64,000 nt of DNA, taken from Limnephilus marmoratus (Eukaryota > Arthropoda > Insecta > Trichoptera > Limnephilidae). The first letter of the stretch is position 1. Each line of letters starts with the position of its first letter. Of this stretch, positions 1 through 10,460 are shown one piece after another. The stretch lies in the NCBI GenBank assembly GCA_917880885.1, contig OU862908.1:55139819-55203818 (forward strand). The letters are read 5' to 3'. A model generated the notes under the pieces. It was not told the origin of the DNA, did no database searches, and saw only the letters and a list, made by a program, of their open reading frames with translations. The position numbers and the translations under genes are program-made.

Positions 1-753
1 AGAGCAAATATCAGACAGTGTTGTTAAGCTAGTTAGCTACAATTTGATCGATAGCTGAAACTTACCTAGAATTGCCGTTCAACGGAGACCTTTCAAATGA
101 TAAAAAAAAAAGTGAGTGACCATTTGATGACAATGTTACATTTGAATTTATTTGTAACAACTGACTCTTAATACGCATTTTTGTGTGATTCCTATTTCTT
201 AACCATATTACAACCTTTTGAAGTGAAACTTCTTTAGCACCGTTGTGATTTGAAACCCGATGAAACGGAAACGACACTAAAAAGAGACAAACACATAAAT
301 TTATAGGATTTATCTTGCGAGAAAGCGCGAATGAAACTTTACCGCATTGGGCACTTTGATTATGAGCTGACTTTTCAAGGCTCCTGTTGGTTGAGATTGT
401 GATTGAATTTTAATCGTCATATTTTCGCAAAATGCAGCATTTTCCTATGCGATTTAAACACACAAGACTAATGTGCAATTTCTACATTTGGCAGCGAAGC
501 CATAAACTTTTGGTTGATCAGATCTACTTTTTTCACCACTTTTCCACGTCGCGTTTTTCAATACGGGTAAACTGGATTATCATATTACCGGTAAATTTTG
601 AAATATACGGTATATTTCATCCAGTAATTTGATCACTAAATTGAAATACATCACTATCGCATACCGTGATAATTGCATTGCCGCAATTTTAACGTTTTAC
701 CGATAAAATGTTGGGCGATTCAGATATTTATTACATTTTACAACTGGATTATA
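1..753. other. AT-rich sequence, nothing recognised
   Basis: I see only short, low-complexity open frames on both strands and no transposon motif, splice-like exon or RNA gene. Short direct and inverted words around the ccggtaaa motif (about 590-700) are the only local structure. Confidence 0.5.
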
Positions 754-1127
754 CAGGGTGTCCGGGGGTAAAGTGCATTAACTTCGTGAGGTGAATCTAT
801 GGTAGGAGTAAAAAAGATTAACAACTTTTTCCAAATTTCCAACTTTTTTTTTCCCATATAAAAAGACGTACCTACTAAAAATCCTTAATGTGAGGTACGA
901 TCTTACTTGCTGTGAGCCTGCCGGGCGCCCGACTCGATTGTGATTGGCCCGTATCGTAACAGCGGAAAATAATAAATCTGGCTGCACACGCCGGACTAAT
1001 TTTATCTTTTACCTGAAAACTACCCCTAAAAGTCGGAATTTCGAAAAAAGTTATTCTTTTTTTTTTACTTGTACTATCATGTAGGATCACCTCCCGAAGT
1101 TAATACACTTTATCCCCGGACACCCTG
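754..1127. mobile_element. Palindromic MITE-like element, copy 1
   Basis: The ends are inverted repeats: cagggtgtccgggggtaaag on the left, and a right end whose complement reads cagggtgtccggggataaag. Similarity between the arms continues for about 60 bases (attaacttcg.gaggtga) and then weakens. There is no coding capacity. A second copy lies at 40275-40634 in the opposite orientation, which shows it is a dispersed family and not a chance palindrome. A clean target duplication is not visible, so the superfamily is unknown. Confidence 0.75.
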
Positions 1128-1299
1128 CATTGTTTCGATATGCGGCATTTCATATGAAGCTGAAAATTTTCAGATTAAATTAATAAAATGCAATTGCAAT
1201 TAAACCTCTCAGAATAACATTTTCAGTAATATAATTTTTTTTCGAAGGCCATCGGTAGATTTTATCCCATAATTACTGGTAAATTTTCAAACGTTGAGT

Positions 1300-2451
1300 T
1301 TATACCTACATCTACATGATACAGTTTCTCATAAAATTCTCATTTGGAAATTAGAAAAGCTTGGTATGCGTGGCAATTTATTAACCTGGTTTGAAAGCTA
1401 TCTTACTGAAAGACAGCAAATTTTTAGAATAAAATCCTCCCTGTTGAAAAAAATTTATGCAACAAGTGGAGTTCCACAGGGTTCACACCTTGGCCCAATA
1501 TTATTTATCTTGTTTATAATGATCTTACAAAAATATTTCATGATGTATTTATCTTACTTTTTGCTGATGACCTCAAAATTTATAGAATTATTCAAAACAT
1601 TTACCATTGCAACATTCTTCAAGATAATATCAACAAATTGTTAATTTGGTGTAATGAAAATAGACTTTTCTTAAATATCTCAAAATATCAAATAGTTAGA
1701 TTTTCTCGAATAAAAAATCCAGGGATCTTTAATTAAAACATTGATAACAATACTCTCGAGACATTAACACAAATTAAAGACTTAGGCATCACTTTTCAAT
1801 CAAATCTTTTATTTGTTAACCATATAACAGAAATCTCTAATAAGGGTTTAAAAATATAACTAGAAATTTTACGAATATAAAGTGTATTAAACTGTTATAT
1901 TTTGCCTATGTTAGAAGTCAACTTGAGTACAATTCTCACGTCTGGAATCCACATTATAGTATACACGTACAAGCTGTTGAAGAATACACAACAAATTCTT
2001 AAGTTTTCTAAATTTAAAAATGGGTATTCCAGCAATTATGTTGAACCACAACACTATTTTAAATGATATGAATATGCTCAAATTGTCAGACAGAAGAATT
2101 TTCACTGACTTGGTATTTCTATATAAAATTCTAAATGATTTAGTTGATAGTCCGGTATTGCTAGAATTGATAAGCTTCCGGATTTCACTACGTAATACTA
2201 GAAGTCAGGATTTATTTTAGTGCAGAAATTCTGGGACTAACTACCATATGTATTTCTCTTTGCCAAGAATACTAATGGAGGGAAACAATTATACCAAGTC
2301 AGTGGACATCTTCAATCTATGTTTAAACAAATATAAAATATTTTTACTGAGACAATTCAGTTATGTACAATGAATGCTGTATATTTCTTATTAGTCATAT
2401 GTAATGTTTGTAAAATCCCCGAAAAAGGGCGTTAATAAATAAATAAATAAA
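1300..2451 (+). pseudogene. Jockey-like non-LTR retrotransposon remnant
   Basis: A decayed reverse transcriptase runs through several frames. From about 1310 the frame reads DTVSHKIL, then ESYLTERQQ, then the fingers/palm motif SGVPQGSHLGP near 1465-1497. The catalytic FADD motif sits at 1560-1571 in a shifted frame. A C-terminal piece (2020-2220) has the familiar LSDRRIFTDLVFLYKILN pattern. The element ends in a (taaa)n tail at about 2433-2451, typical of Jockey-group LINEs. The 5' part (endonuclease, ORF1) is missing and stops plus frameshifts make it a dead copy. The clade call is inferred from motifs only. Confidence 0.75.
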
Positions 2452-2655
2452 TCCAGTATTATATTGTGTTTGCAATAATAATAATTTGGCAAAATACAAA
2501 ATATCTTCTCTTCTGCTGATGTTTATCCTCACATTTTACTTATTACATCATCTGAACAGCACCTTAGTCTCACCTCCAACCTTTTCTCTTACCCTACTTA
2601 TTTGCCTACCACTTCCATCACTCCTAAACATCTGTTTTCTCTCCATTAACATTCG

Positions 2656-2912
2656 GTGGTCGAGAGGGTAAGGATCGCGACTACTAATTTGGAGGGCTTA
2701 GATAACGGCGCGCGCAAGTAAATGTCATCTAATTAGTTTGTACTAATTATTATATTTTGTACAATTAATTCATTAAAAATAATAGTAGGTATATTTGCTG
2801 CCTGTTCCAAAGTCAAAGATACTCTTAATATCATTCTGGTGTAAGACTACCATTCAGAATTTAAATGTTGCTTGAAATGGCCTTAGCAATGTTTTATGCC
2901 CAGATTAGAATA
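2656..2912 (+). mobile_element. SINE-B copy, 3' truncated
   Basis: The left end is a diverged tRNA-like head (tggtcgagagggtaagg resembles a Pol III A box). It is followed at 2800-2905 by the SINE-B body: gttccaaag, then gtgtaagactaccattcaga, then gttgcttgaaatggcctta. The body stops where a tcta microsatellite begins, so the 3' half found in other copies (such as 20795-21075) is absent. Confidence 0.65.
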
Positions 2913-2916
2913 ATAA

Positions 2917-2982
2917 TCTATCTATTTATCTATCTATCTATCTATCTATCTATCTTCTATCTTCCTATATATATATATATAA
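2917..2982. repeat. (TCTA)n and (TA)n microsatellite
   Basis: About nine tcta units are followed by a short linker and a (ta)n run. The run abuts the start of the Helitron-like element. Confidence 0.9.
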
Positions 2983-3408
2983 ATAAAAATGAATCGCCGA
3001 AATGTATGTACGCCCATAACTTCCGAAAGACAGCACCAAATTGGATAATTCTTTTTTTATTGTGTTTGTTACTATCAGGACAAGGTTTGTATAAAATTAC
3101 CGTGAGCTCTGGCATTATGAAATTTATATAAAAAATTGCAATAGAGCTGTTTGAAAACTGAATGTACCGGGACTGAATGTATGGAATATGGGAAGGGGGA
3201 GGGGAACACGGGTAGAAGGGGAGGGGAATCCGGGAGGAGGGTTCGCGGGACGGGGGAAGGGGGGGATTGGAGTGGGAACGCGAGAGGGGAAGGGGACGTG
3301 GGAGAGGAAGGGGATGCGGAAGGGGAACGAGACGATTGGAAAGGACACGCAGGGAGAAACAATTTCTTTATTAAATGGCAGGGCAACGCATGCCGGGTAC
3401 CAGTTAGT
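2962..3408 (+). mobile_element. Helitron-like non-autonomous element, copy 1
   Basis: After a tc(tatata) start the sequence reads aaaaatgaatcgccgaaatg. This is shared with 28866 and with a body (gaaaactgaatgtaccggga) that is also shared. The right end, gcatgccgggtaccagttagt, is a diverged version of the ctagt terminus expected of Helitrons. The interior (about 3185-3345) is a purine, G-rich minisatellite. It produces several long Pro/Gly-rich open frames on both strands that I do not regard as genes. Confidence 0.6.
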
Positions 3409-3925
3409 ATATAATAACAATAATAATAACCTTTATTCAGACAGTAAATTACATTGGGAACATTATTTATAATTAACTTTTCACATTTATAAAACTTATC
3501 ATGAATCGACTCCCAGTCTGCATGTCACTAGTTCACAAAGGCCTCCTCCAACTGTCACCATTTCTCTCTATCATTAGCTACTCTTGTCCATGTACCACCT
3601 GCTATGGCTTTGATGTCGTCAACCCACCGTCTAAGTTTAAATGGTCTACCTCTTTTTCATGACTAATTTTGACCTATTTTCACTTCCTTTGATTGTCTGG
3701 GCTGACCACTTCCACTTTAGCTTTTTATATTTTTTTATGATATCTTTTGTTCTTGTTTGTTTCTTAATGGTTGCATTTTTTATTCTATCGGACAGTCTTT
3801 TCCCTTTCACACTTCTTTCCATGGAGTTTTGACACGTTTCGAGCTTCTATTGTGAATTTTTGTGAGTGCCCAAGTTTGCCAACCATAAGTAAGTGTAGGA
3901 AGTATGCAGGTATCAAAAAGATCAG
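3408..3925 (-). pseudogene. RTE-type LINE, 3' end remnant
   Basis: On the minus strand the sequence encodes the end of an RTE-type reverse transcriptase. Around 3890-3860 the frame reads TCILPTLTYGWQTWALT. Then comes a degraded stretch, then GRPFKLRRWVDDIKAIAGG followed by WTRVANDREKWWQLEEAF near 3640-3535. This pattern (conserved Trp, Asp-Asp, then a WR..A.DR..W box) is the usual C-terminus of RTE-class elements. A short (taa)n tail lies at about 3410-3430. Frameshifts and stops make it inactive. Confidence 0.7.
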
Positions 3926-3932
3926 AATAATC

Positions 3933-4200
3933 AAGTACTATTCACCTTCTTCTTCCCTATCTTCTTTCCATACCCGATAACACTTCAGCCCCACAACATA
4001 CCCCAATTGAGGATCTCATAGTCTCACGGGTTCCGGTAAGCAGAGAACAGTTTAGGACTCTTGTGCAAAATTCACAAAAAATATATTAACTGTTCTAGAC
4101 TTATTTACTATTGTTAATTAAACCTTAATAACAGAAAGCTTTTAATAAATCTGAAAATCTTATTAGAGGATCCCTAGACCCTGCCCCACTTGCGTTGCAT
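3933..4200 (+). mobile_element. SINE-B variant with extra 3' segment
   Basis: The first 150 bases match the SINE-B 3' half (cacaacataccccaattgag, gtctcacgggttcc, gactcttgtgc). The next 120 bases (aacagaaagctttt, then gaccctgccccacttgcg) are not in ordinary copies but recur in reverse orientation at 8390-8520. The two loci therefore share a SINE-B subfamily and form an inverted pair about 4.2 kb apart. Confidence 0.65.
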
Positions 4201-4204
4201 TATT

Positions 4205-4560
4205 GAAATAACACTTAATTGCTCCCTATTACCCTTTTGTCTATCTTAGTGGGGTATGGTGGGATGCTTAATACAATAATATAATCCAATATTTACCCTC
4301 CATTAAGCTGAACAATTAATTCAAATGCCCACCTACTCCTACTAATTATACAGCCTACAGTCCTAGCCTTTAACGATATGAATTAGCAAGTAGCAACAGA
4401 GAGAAACCTTAATTATTAAAGATCCAATTGCGACACATTATTATGACCTTAGAACATTGATCAAGGTGCAAACTAGAAACGCCTTACGATTACTAAAATC
4501 AACCCAATATGCATAATTCCTAAAACGGTAATTTTTCCTCAATTGAAATTTATTTTATTT
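4205..4560. other. AT-rich sequence, nothing recognised
   Basis: No open frame, repeat or motif that I can support. Confidence 0.5.
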
Positions 4561-4562
4561 AA

Positions 4563-4803
4563 GAAGAAGATTTCGGGCTTGTATTAAGAATGCCTAATGA
4601 ATGGATCCCGAGGAAGATACTGAGTGCGATTTCAGAGGGTAGACATCCAGTGGGCCGCCCGAGACACAGTTGGGCGAGGCAACTCCTGAAACTGTGTGAG
4701 GAGAGGATGGGTCTAACATGGACGGAGGCCGAACAATTAGCACAAGACAGGGACGTATGGAGGAGCCTTGTCGATGCAATGGGTCCCCGACCCGAATAGG
4801 ATA
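4563..4803 (+). pseudogene. RTE-type LINE C-terminal remnant
   Basis: A short open frame reads MPNEWIPRKILSAISEGRHP, then VGRPRHSWARQLLKL, then AQDRDVWRSLVDAMG. This is the C-terminal signature of RTE-type ORF2 proteins (GRPR.RW, then AQDR..WR.LV.A). The catalytic domain is absent, so this is a 5'-truncated relic. It is open and ATG-initiated only by chance. Confidence 0.7.
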
Positions 4804-4805
4804 GG

Positions 4806-4865
4806 GGGAAGAAGAAGATAGTACTGATAAAACTAAACAAAACATGAAATAGAACAAGAAAATAC
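4806..4865 (+). mobile_element. Element T, left-terminal fragment
   Basis: The sequence gaagaagaagatagtac, followed by aaacatgaaatagaacaaga, matches the left arm of the inverted tRNA-like dimers at 59945 and 38775. It stops before the tRNA-like part. Confidence 0.55.
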
Positions 4866-6463
4866 ACTTACCAGGATACAGCGCCTTATCCAACTCGGCC
4901 ATTAGGATATTTTTATTTATTGTCATTTTTGTTGATCGATTGAACTAATATTCAACAAAGTCCATCCGCTCATGAAGAAACTGAAAAAAAATGATTGATG
5001 ACGCAATCGCTACCCACAGAAAAGGAACTTGTAAATTTCATTGGCGGTCCGCACGCTGGTCGCAGCGATCAGCAGTACTGGTCGCCGTGGTAGTCGCGTT
5101 TCAGTTGCCTTTTTGACAGGTTGCCATGGGAGTGGCTCATGACCTGTCAAGTTTTCGAGTAATTTGCGATGTCAAATAAGAAAAATATCGATTTTGTTTG
5201 TTCAGGAGGATTTCAGTTTCAATTGAGTTGCCAGTTTTCTCCATTGAGCGAAGGTTCTTACTTTCAACTTAGAAAGTTTGTAATAATGTAAGAATTTCTT
5301 CGTAATCTAGATTCTCTCTCGGATAAACATATCTGATTTTATTTATTTGATTCTATACAGCTGATGACTTTTTTTAAAAGTCTAAATGAATATCCAATTT
5401 CAATGGAAAAACTTTTTTAATAACTTTTGAACGATCATTGATCGAAAGTTGTCATCGAAGAAGAAAATAATAATAATTCACAGAAAAATAAAAAATAACG
5501 ATCGCTACTGGGAAACCTTTTTTATTTTTCTTAGATTTATTAGTATGGGCATCACTTTTAATTATTTATACGTGTGGCATCCCCACCACCTCTCTCACAA
5601 AACATCTCGGGACCGCTCCGGCAATGACCGAGCGATGATTCCGTTTCCAGCACTCGATTTCGCCGCCCGCTCGCGTTTTGTACCTCTCTACCCGTTTCAT
5701 ACGTGAACACTAAATCGTGTAAATTATTCAAATCTTAAATAAATGTTAATCACTCAAATATGAGTAAAGTGTTATCAATCATCATCATCCAATATAATCA
5801 TTGAACACTGGATCACGGCCTGAAAGTACCGTGATCCCCAGGAGTCTGACTATTCCTTACGGTAAAGTATTGGTATACACTCCTCTGATGAGAAGACGGA
5901 GCACAGGTCAAAGATTCTCCACCAGCTCCTCAGCCCCTGGAAACAACCCTTTCAACATTAGTATTATCTCATTTTTCAATGATATTTTTCATTGATGGTA
6001 AGCTTCAAAACGTATTTTAAAGCGTAATTCCAATAAAACTGAGTAATTTCGTTATTTACCATACAAGTTCCTTTAAAAATACAAGTAGACCGAATAAATG
6101 ATTTCTATAAAAAAATTGAAAACGAATTAATACCAGTGTAAATATACGAAAATTATCAAATCAACTCAAATTTACGATGAGACATCAAATCAACTCAAAC
6201 TATTTAAAAAATAAATGTTTTAATTACGTTTTTGTTTGAAGTTTTTCAGTGCTATTAAAAATATCTGCAACTTCTGTGTGCCGATTACTTGAGCAATAAA
6301 CGACAGCTTATAAACATCATTGTTGCACCGAATAGCAGTAATAAAGAATACTGGCGTTAAGCATCGACAAGAAAGGTGTTAAATAGGCTTTATTTAACCA
6401 CTCGGACCCATAAGCTTTTTTTCAAGCATCTACAACATTACCAGACAAATGTAACGACATAAC
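4866..6463. other. No recognised feature; GC patches and a small hairpin
   Basis: Two GC-richer patches (about 5040-5110 and 5580-5700) stand out from the AT-rich background but carry no splice-like or coding signature I trust. A perfect 9-bp hairpin (ggatcacgg at 5810, ccgtgatcc at 5829) lies in between. The ATG-initiated open frames here are short and show no family. Confidence 0.4.
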
Positions 6464-6513
6464 GTAAAAGGAAAACAAAAGAAATATTATTATTTCTTTT
6501 GTTTTCCTTTTAC
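6464..6513. repeat. 50-base palindrome, 23-bp perfect arms
   Basis: The left arm gtaaaaggaaaacaaaagaa(ata) is matched exactly by its reverse complement after a 4-base spacer. The arms are purine-rich on one side and pyrimidine-rich on the other. Confidence 0.9.
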
Positions 6514-6514
6514 T

Positions 6515-6690
6515 ACTATTAGTTTATTATCTTTTTTTTTGTTTCGTGTTCATTCATATCCACCTTCTTTTTCTTTTTTTCCTTTCAAATACTTTGTACA
6601 TGTATGTGTATATTATACCCTTATGGAATGTGTGGGATTGCACTCTCCTCCCCACATACTGGAATAAACACTTATTTATTTATTTATTTT
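6515..6690 (+). mobile_element. LINE-like 3' UTR with (ttta)n tail
   Basis: A pyrimidine-rich stretch is followed by a small hairpin (tgtgtggg ... cccacata) and then ggaataaacac running into (ttat)n. The layout matches the 3' ends of Jockey-group LINEs such as the one ending at 2451. No coding part is preserved, so the call is tentative. Confidence 0.35.
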
Positions 6691-6749
6691 ATAAGAGGCG
6701 TACCTGACTTACAAAATGATAAACCTATATAACATAAGATAACATTATT

Positions 6750-7572
6750 ATTTTATGTGTATACCGCACAAGAGTCCCAACTGCTCCCGTCTGGACCGGT
6801 GAAACTATGACATCCCTTACCAATTCGGGTATGTTGAGAGTATGAAGTTAGTGGGAAGGAGAAAGAGATAGGAAAGAGGAAGATGTAGAAGTAACTGGCT
6901 ATTCAGATCTAGTTACCAAACACGGCTAAAGCCTTTTCAAGAACGCTTAAATTCTGAACGGTGGTCTAACACCAGAGCCAAACTGAGAGTATCTTCCATT
7001 ATGGACCGTGCCGCAAATATTAATTTTACCTGTTAAGGCAACAAAATTATAATTCAGCATATATTTACCCCGCAGCATAAAGAGAAATTAGAAAATAAAT
7101 ACAGAACTAGATTCACGCGCAACGACGGGTTAATATTAGTTCCCAAATTTAACAATAAGCACGGACAGAGAACGTTTGAATACATCATACCGAAAGTATT
7201 TAATTGATTACCTGACACTATAAAGCAATGTAATTCTATGAATAAGGTTAAATACATGGTGAAAAATTGGCTATCGGAAAAAAATATTTATATTGATATT
7301 TATATGTATGAAAAAATGTTGAATCTGTAGATATAAGATGTAAATTTAAAATTTAAAAAATGTATATGAAACTAAAATATAAGCACCTGTTGACAAGCCA
7401 ATTCAATTGGCTTAGCAGGACTTGTTTTATGATTATATGTATTATCTATTCTTTCAATAAAAAAAATAATAATTAATTGTGAAATAACACAAATTAGATT
7501 TTGGATTCGATCCCGCGACCTCCGGATTGCGAGTCGAGAGCCTTACTCCTCTACCACGAAGGCCGTTAAGAT
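6750..7572 (-). mobile_element. SINE-B copy split by a LINE insertion
   Basis: In plus-strand terms the SINE-B 3' tail (accgcacaagagtcccaact) starts near 6760. The body (ctggctattcagatctagtt, aacggtggtctaacacc, agagtatcttcc) runs to about 7025. The family then resumes at 7470 (gtgaaataacacaaatta) and ends in the tRNA-like head, minus strand, at 7505-7572. The head has a B-box-like gggatcgaatcc and an A-box-like tggtagaggag. The intervening 7030-7465 is a separate LINE fragment. Confidence 0.75.
7030..7465 (+). pseudogene. 5'-truncated LINE nested in SINE-B
   Basis: The plus strand encodes a LINE C-terminus: FTRNDGLILVPKFNNKHGQR, then a FN.LPDTIKQCNSMNKVKY pattern (about 7110-7260) with one stop at TTT-AAT-TGA. 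This parallels the C-terminus of the LINE-1 protein at 33109-34647 (FGQRNF... LPDRIKKCDSQKF). The 3' UTR has a perfect hairpin, aagccaattcaattggctt, near 7400. It ends in an A-rich tail (aataaaaaaaataataa) at about 7455-7475. Confidence 0.75.
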
Positions 7573-8345
7573 AATTATGCTTGGAAATCCGGAAAACATC
7601 CGTTACCTTTCCTGCAGATATTACTATTATTAAATGCTAAACTATTATGCAAATAATTGTATGATTATAGAATACGAAATTTTTGGGGTAAAGATTTATC
7701 GATTCAACGTTTAATGAATTCATCGGACGTACTGTACAGAGCCAGCAATTACTATTTGGTACACAACCTTACTGCTGACCCTGTATAATTTCCTAATACA
7801 CCCTACCATTGAGTTTGGTTCTTGAGCCCCTGTAAACCTGAAAAAATTGTTGGCAAAAACGGACAAACATTTCGACATACATATTCCCCTCTCTTAAGAG
7901 AAAGTTGCCTCTAAAATACTTAATTAAAAACTGAATTCTTTGATGACCTTTAGATCATAATTTCAAACACAAATAAATTAAATAGTACATAACCGTACCA
8001 GATATTTGCTATAGTTTCGATAAAAGAAATGATTGTTTAGTTTTGTTGGGTATTTTGGCCCTTCGTTAAAATTTAGGTTTTATAAGAAAAAGGCTGCGCA
8101 GTCGTTTTGCAATCTTCAGAACGTAGACGGCCGTGTAGGAAGGAGTGTTGTGTTTTATTCTACCAGAATTTCCGGAAAAACTGCTTTTATGTACCGACAA
8201 TGTTTAATTTCATTATTTTCCGCATTAGAACGGATGTTTTTTGAAAATCGTTCTTGTACTTAATATCTTGACTGGAAAAAATTGTCCGTTTTTGTATGTC
8301 ATCTTTCAATGTGGTTATTTTCAAGACTAAGACTTACTCCTTCTT
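7573..8345. other. Nothing recognised
   Basis: An open frame at 8033-8263 is short, has no homology I recognise and is preceded by no promoter-like context. The rest is AT-rich. Confidence 0.4.
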
Positions 8346-8690
8346 TTATTAATGTGAATACCGCACAGGAGACCTAACTGCTCTAGACGAGAGCAAGTGG
8401 GGCAGGGTCTAGAGATCCTCTAATAAGATTTTCAGATTTATTAAAAGCTTTCTGTTATTAAGATTTAATTAACAACAGCAAATAAGTTTAGAACAGTTAA
8501 TGTATTTTTTGTCAATTTTGCACAAGAGTCCTAAACTGTTCTCTGCTTACCGGAACCCGTGGGACTATGGCATCCCCAATTGGGGTTTGTTTGTAAGGCT
8601 GAAGGTAGTGGAGGGAAAAGTTATGGGAAAAGGGAAAGTGGAGAAGTACTGACTATTCAGATCTAGTCACAAATACGTTGCGTGGATGGC
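8346..8690 (-). mobile_element. SINE-B variant, inverted partner of the 3933 copy
   Basis: It begins with a 40-base scrap of the SINE-B tail (aataccgcacaggagaccta). Then gcaagtggggcagggtctag to ggcatccccaattggggttt is near-identical to the complement of 3933-4200. It continues into ctgactattcagatctagtc and then decays. The tRNA-like head is missing. Confidence 0.65.
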
Positions 8691-9429
8691 TCTAGTGCTA
8701 GTTGCGCATAGAGTATAATAAATATAGTTTTCTACAAGAGCTAGTGTATAGTGTATAGGTTCGCACCTCATTGTTCGGAATCAAGGTGGGCCAGACCATA
8801 ACAGAAAAGACGTTGTCCTCCAGGTCATCTTATACACTCGTTCCCAATTATAATAATTTCGAGTCTAATTGAAGACCATGTTTTGTTGTGAAGAAGGCGT
8901 TATTTATTTCTAAAACCATTTACAACATAATATATAAACAACTGCGTGAAGATAAATTATTTTTTTAAATCTAAAAAATAAAGGTTTAGTATAATTATTA
9001 GATAGGTATATGCTATAGTTAAAGCATGTGTTAAATATCTGTTGCAGTAAATTATAATGTTTACCCATTTCATTTTATAACCTTCATATCAACTAGCAGT
9101 AGGCTAAACTTGCGTATTTCATATCAATGTGATACCTAGCGTTTATTTATTCCTTCAAATTACTCCCGCGCTGTAATATCCGAGCAACGTATTTCGTACT
9201 AAGTGCCAGCCCTTACTTTGCCATACTACAGCGAATCGCAGGCGGCAGAACAAATAACCAGAATAAGGGAACATTACCTACCTAAAAGCATACGGATGGA
9301 ACGGTTTGTAGGGTGATTATTCCTGGGGGTGTTGTAATAATGTGGCAGTGGTGGGCAATCCAATCTAGTACTGGTTTGCGTTACACTGCTTGTCGGAATT
9401 TAAACACTTTTCAGAAGAAAACGTTCTTG
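8691..9429. other. Nothing recognised
   Basis: Sequence without family motifs, RNA genes or convincing exons. Confidence 0.45.
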
Positions 9430-10130
9430 TATTAGCAGTGTATAAGTTAGGCATGTACTTCCAACATCCTTCCGTGAATGTCCTTAGTAGAAATAGTTAT
9501 TTGAACGAAGCATTGTTGTATCAAAACAAATATGAGTTAAGTATTAAATTAGAACGGTTCCACGCCAACTCAGAATGAAACTAACTCAAAACCACCTCAG
9601 AAAGATCATTAAAAGCAATGAAAAAATCATTTTAAAATAGCCGGTAACCCTAACCTATCTTAACCTATTTAACCAATTTTTTTTTTTTATCATCACTCTT
9701 AGTGACCTTTCTGAGGTAGTTCTCAGTTGGTTTCGTTCTGAGTTGGCCGGTCGCCATTAGAACAGTTCCATCTGTCGTCGTTTGTGTCTAATGTACGAAT
9801 GGTTCCGATGATAGCCGAAGGCATCTGGTAGTCGGGTAGACATTATCAATCTGACGACTCGAAGCCTAAAAATAAATCGTATTTACTAGTTGTTATGTAT
9901 AGGTTAGGCATTTAGTTTCAACATCCTTCAACAGACGGTTTTAGTATAGTTAGTTACACGAAGTTTTGTGGTATCCCAAGAGATGTCAGTTAATTATTAT
10001 ATTAAAACAGTATCATCTATCGTCGATCGCGTCTAATGTACGAACGGTTCCGATGATAGCCGAAAGCATCTGTTAGGCGGGCAGACACCGAGTCTAATAG
10101 TAAGGACGTGTGGTCCAGTTAAATATTCAG
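9430..10130. repeat. Tandem duplication, unit about 245 bp, first unit interrupted
   Basis: The words gttaggcat...caacatccttc at 9446 recur at 9903. The 80-base block with gtctaatgtacgaa, ggttccgatgatagccgaa and gggtagaca at 9764 recurs at 10008. The second block is offset by 245 bases but the first by 457. The difference of about 210 bases is the MITE at 9562-9756. This is a two-unit tandem repeat whose first unit took an insertion after the duplication, or whose second unit never had it. Confidence 0.75.
9562..9756. mobile_element. MITE inside tandem repeat unit 1
   Basis: Inverted ends ccaactcagaatgaaac and gtttcgttctgagttgg extend inward through acctcagaaag/ctttctgaggt. The word ttagaac(g/a)gttcc flanks both sides (9549 and 9757) but occurs once at the matching place in the uninterrupted unit. 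It therefore looks like a target duplication of about 9-13 bases. There is no coding capacity. Confidence 0.7.
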
Positions 10131-10460
10131 TGTAAACTTTACGATAATGTAAATAAATCAACTTGCAATCACAACGAACCTCGATTGTGTGTTATGAATA
10201 TTCCAATGAAATTGAGTATTTTCAAAACTACTTAATTTTTCAAAAAAACTTTTATTAACAATCAATTACACTTCGTGGGCATAAAATTCAATTTTTCCCC
10301 TTATTTCTCCACACACTTTCTTCCTTTTATTATTATTACTCATATTATTCAACAAAATAAATAAAGGCGAAATTACTAAGATATGGACATACTTATTTGG
10401 TAATTTGACCATGTACAATTTAATATATTTTATCTGTGCATGTCTACCTAATAAACAAAA

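Noticed and set aside
3075..3472. Four overlapping open frames of 87-103 residues on both strands
   Set aside because: Same cause: a purine-rich minisatellite gives open frames in several phases; none has a family motif.
5890..5930. Hammerhead-like ctgatgag near 5890
   Set aside because: No GAAA with a closing stem follows in the needed position.
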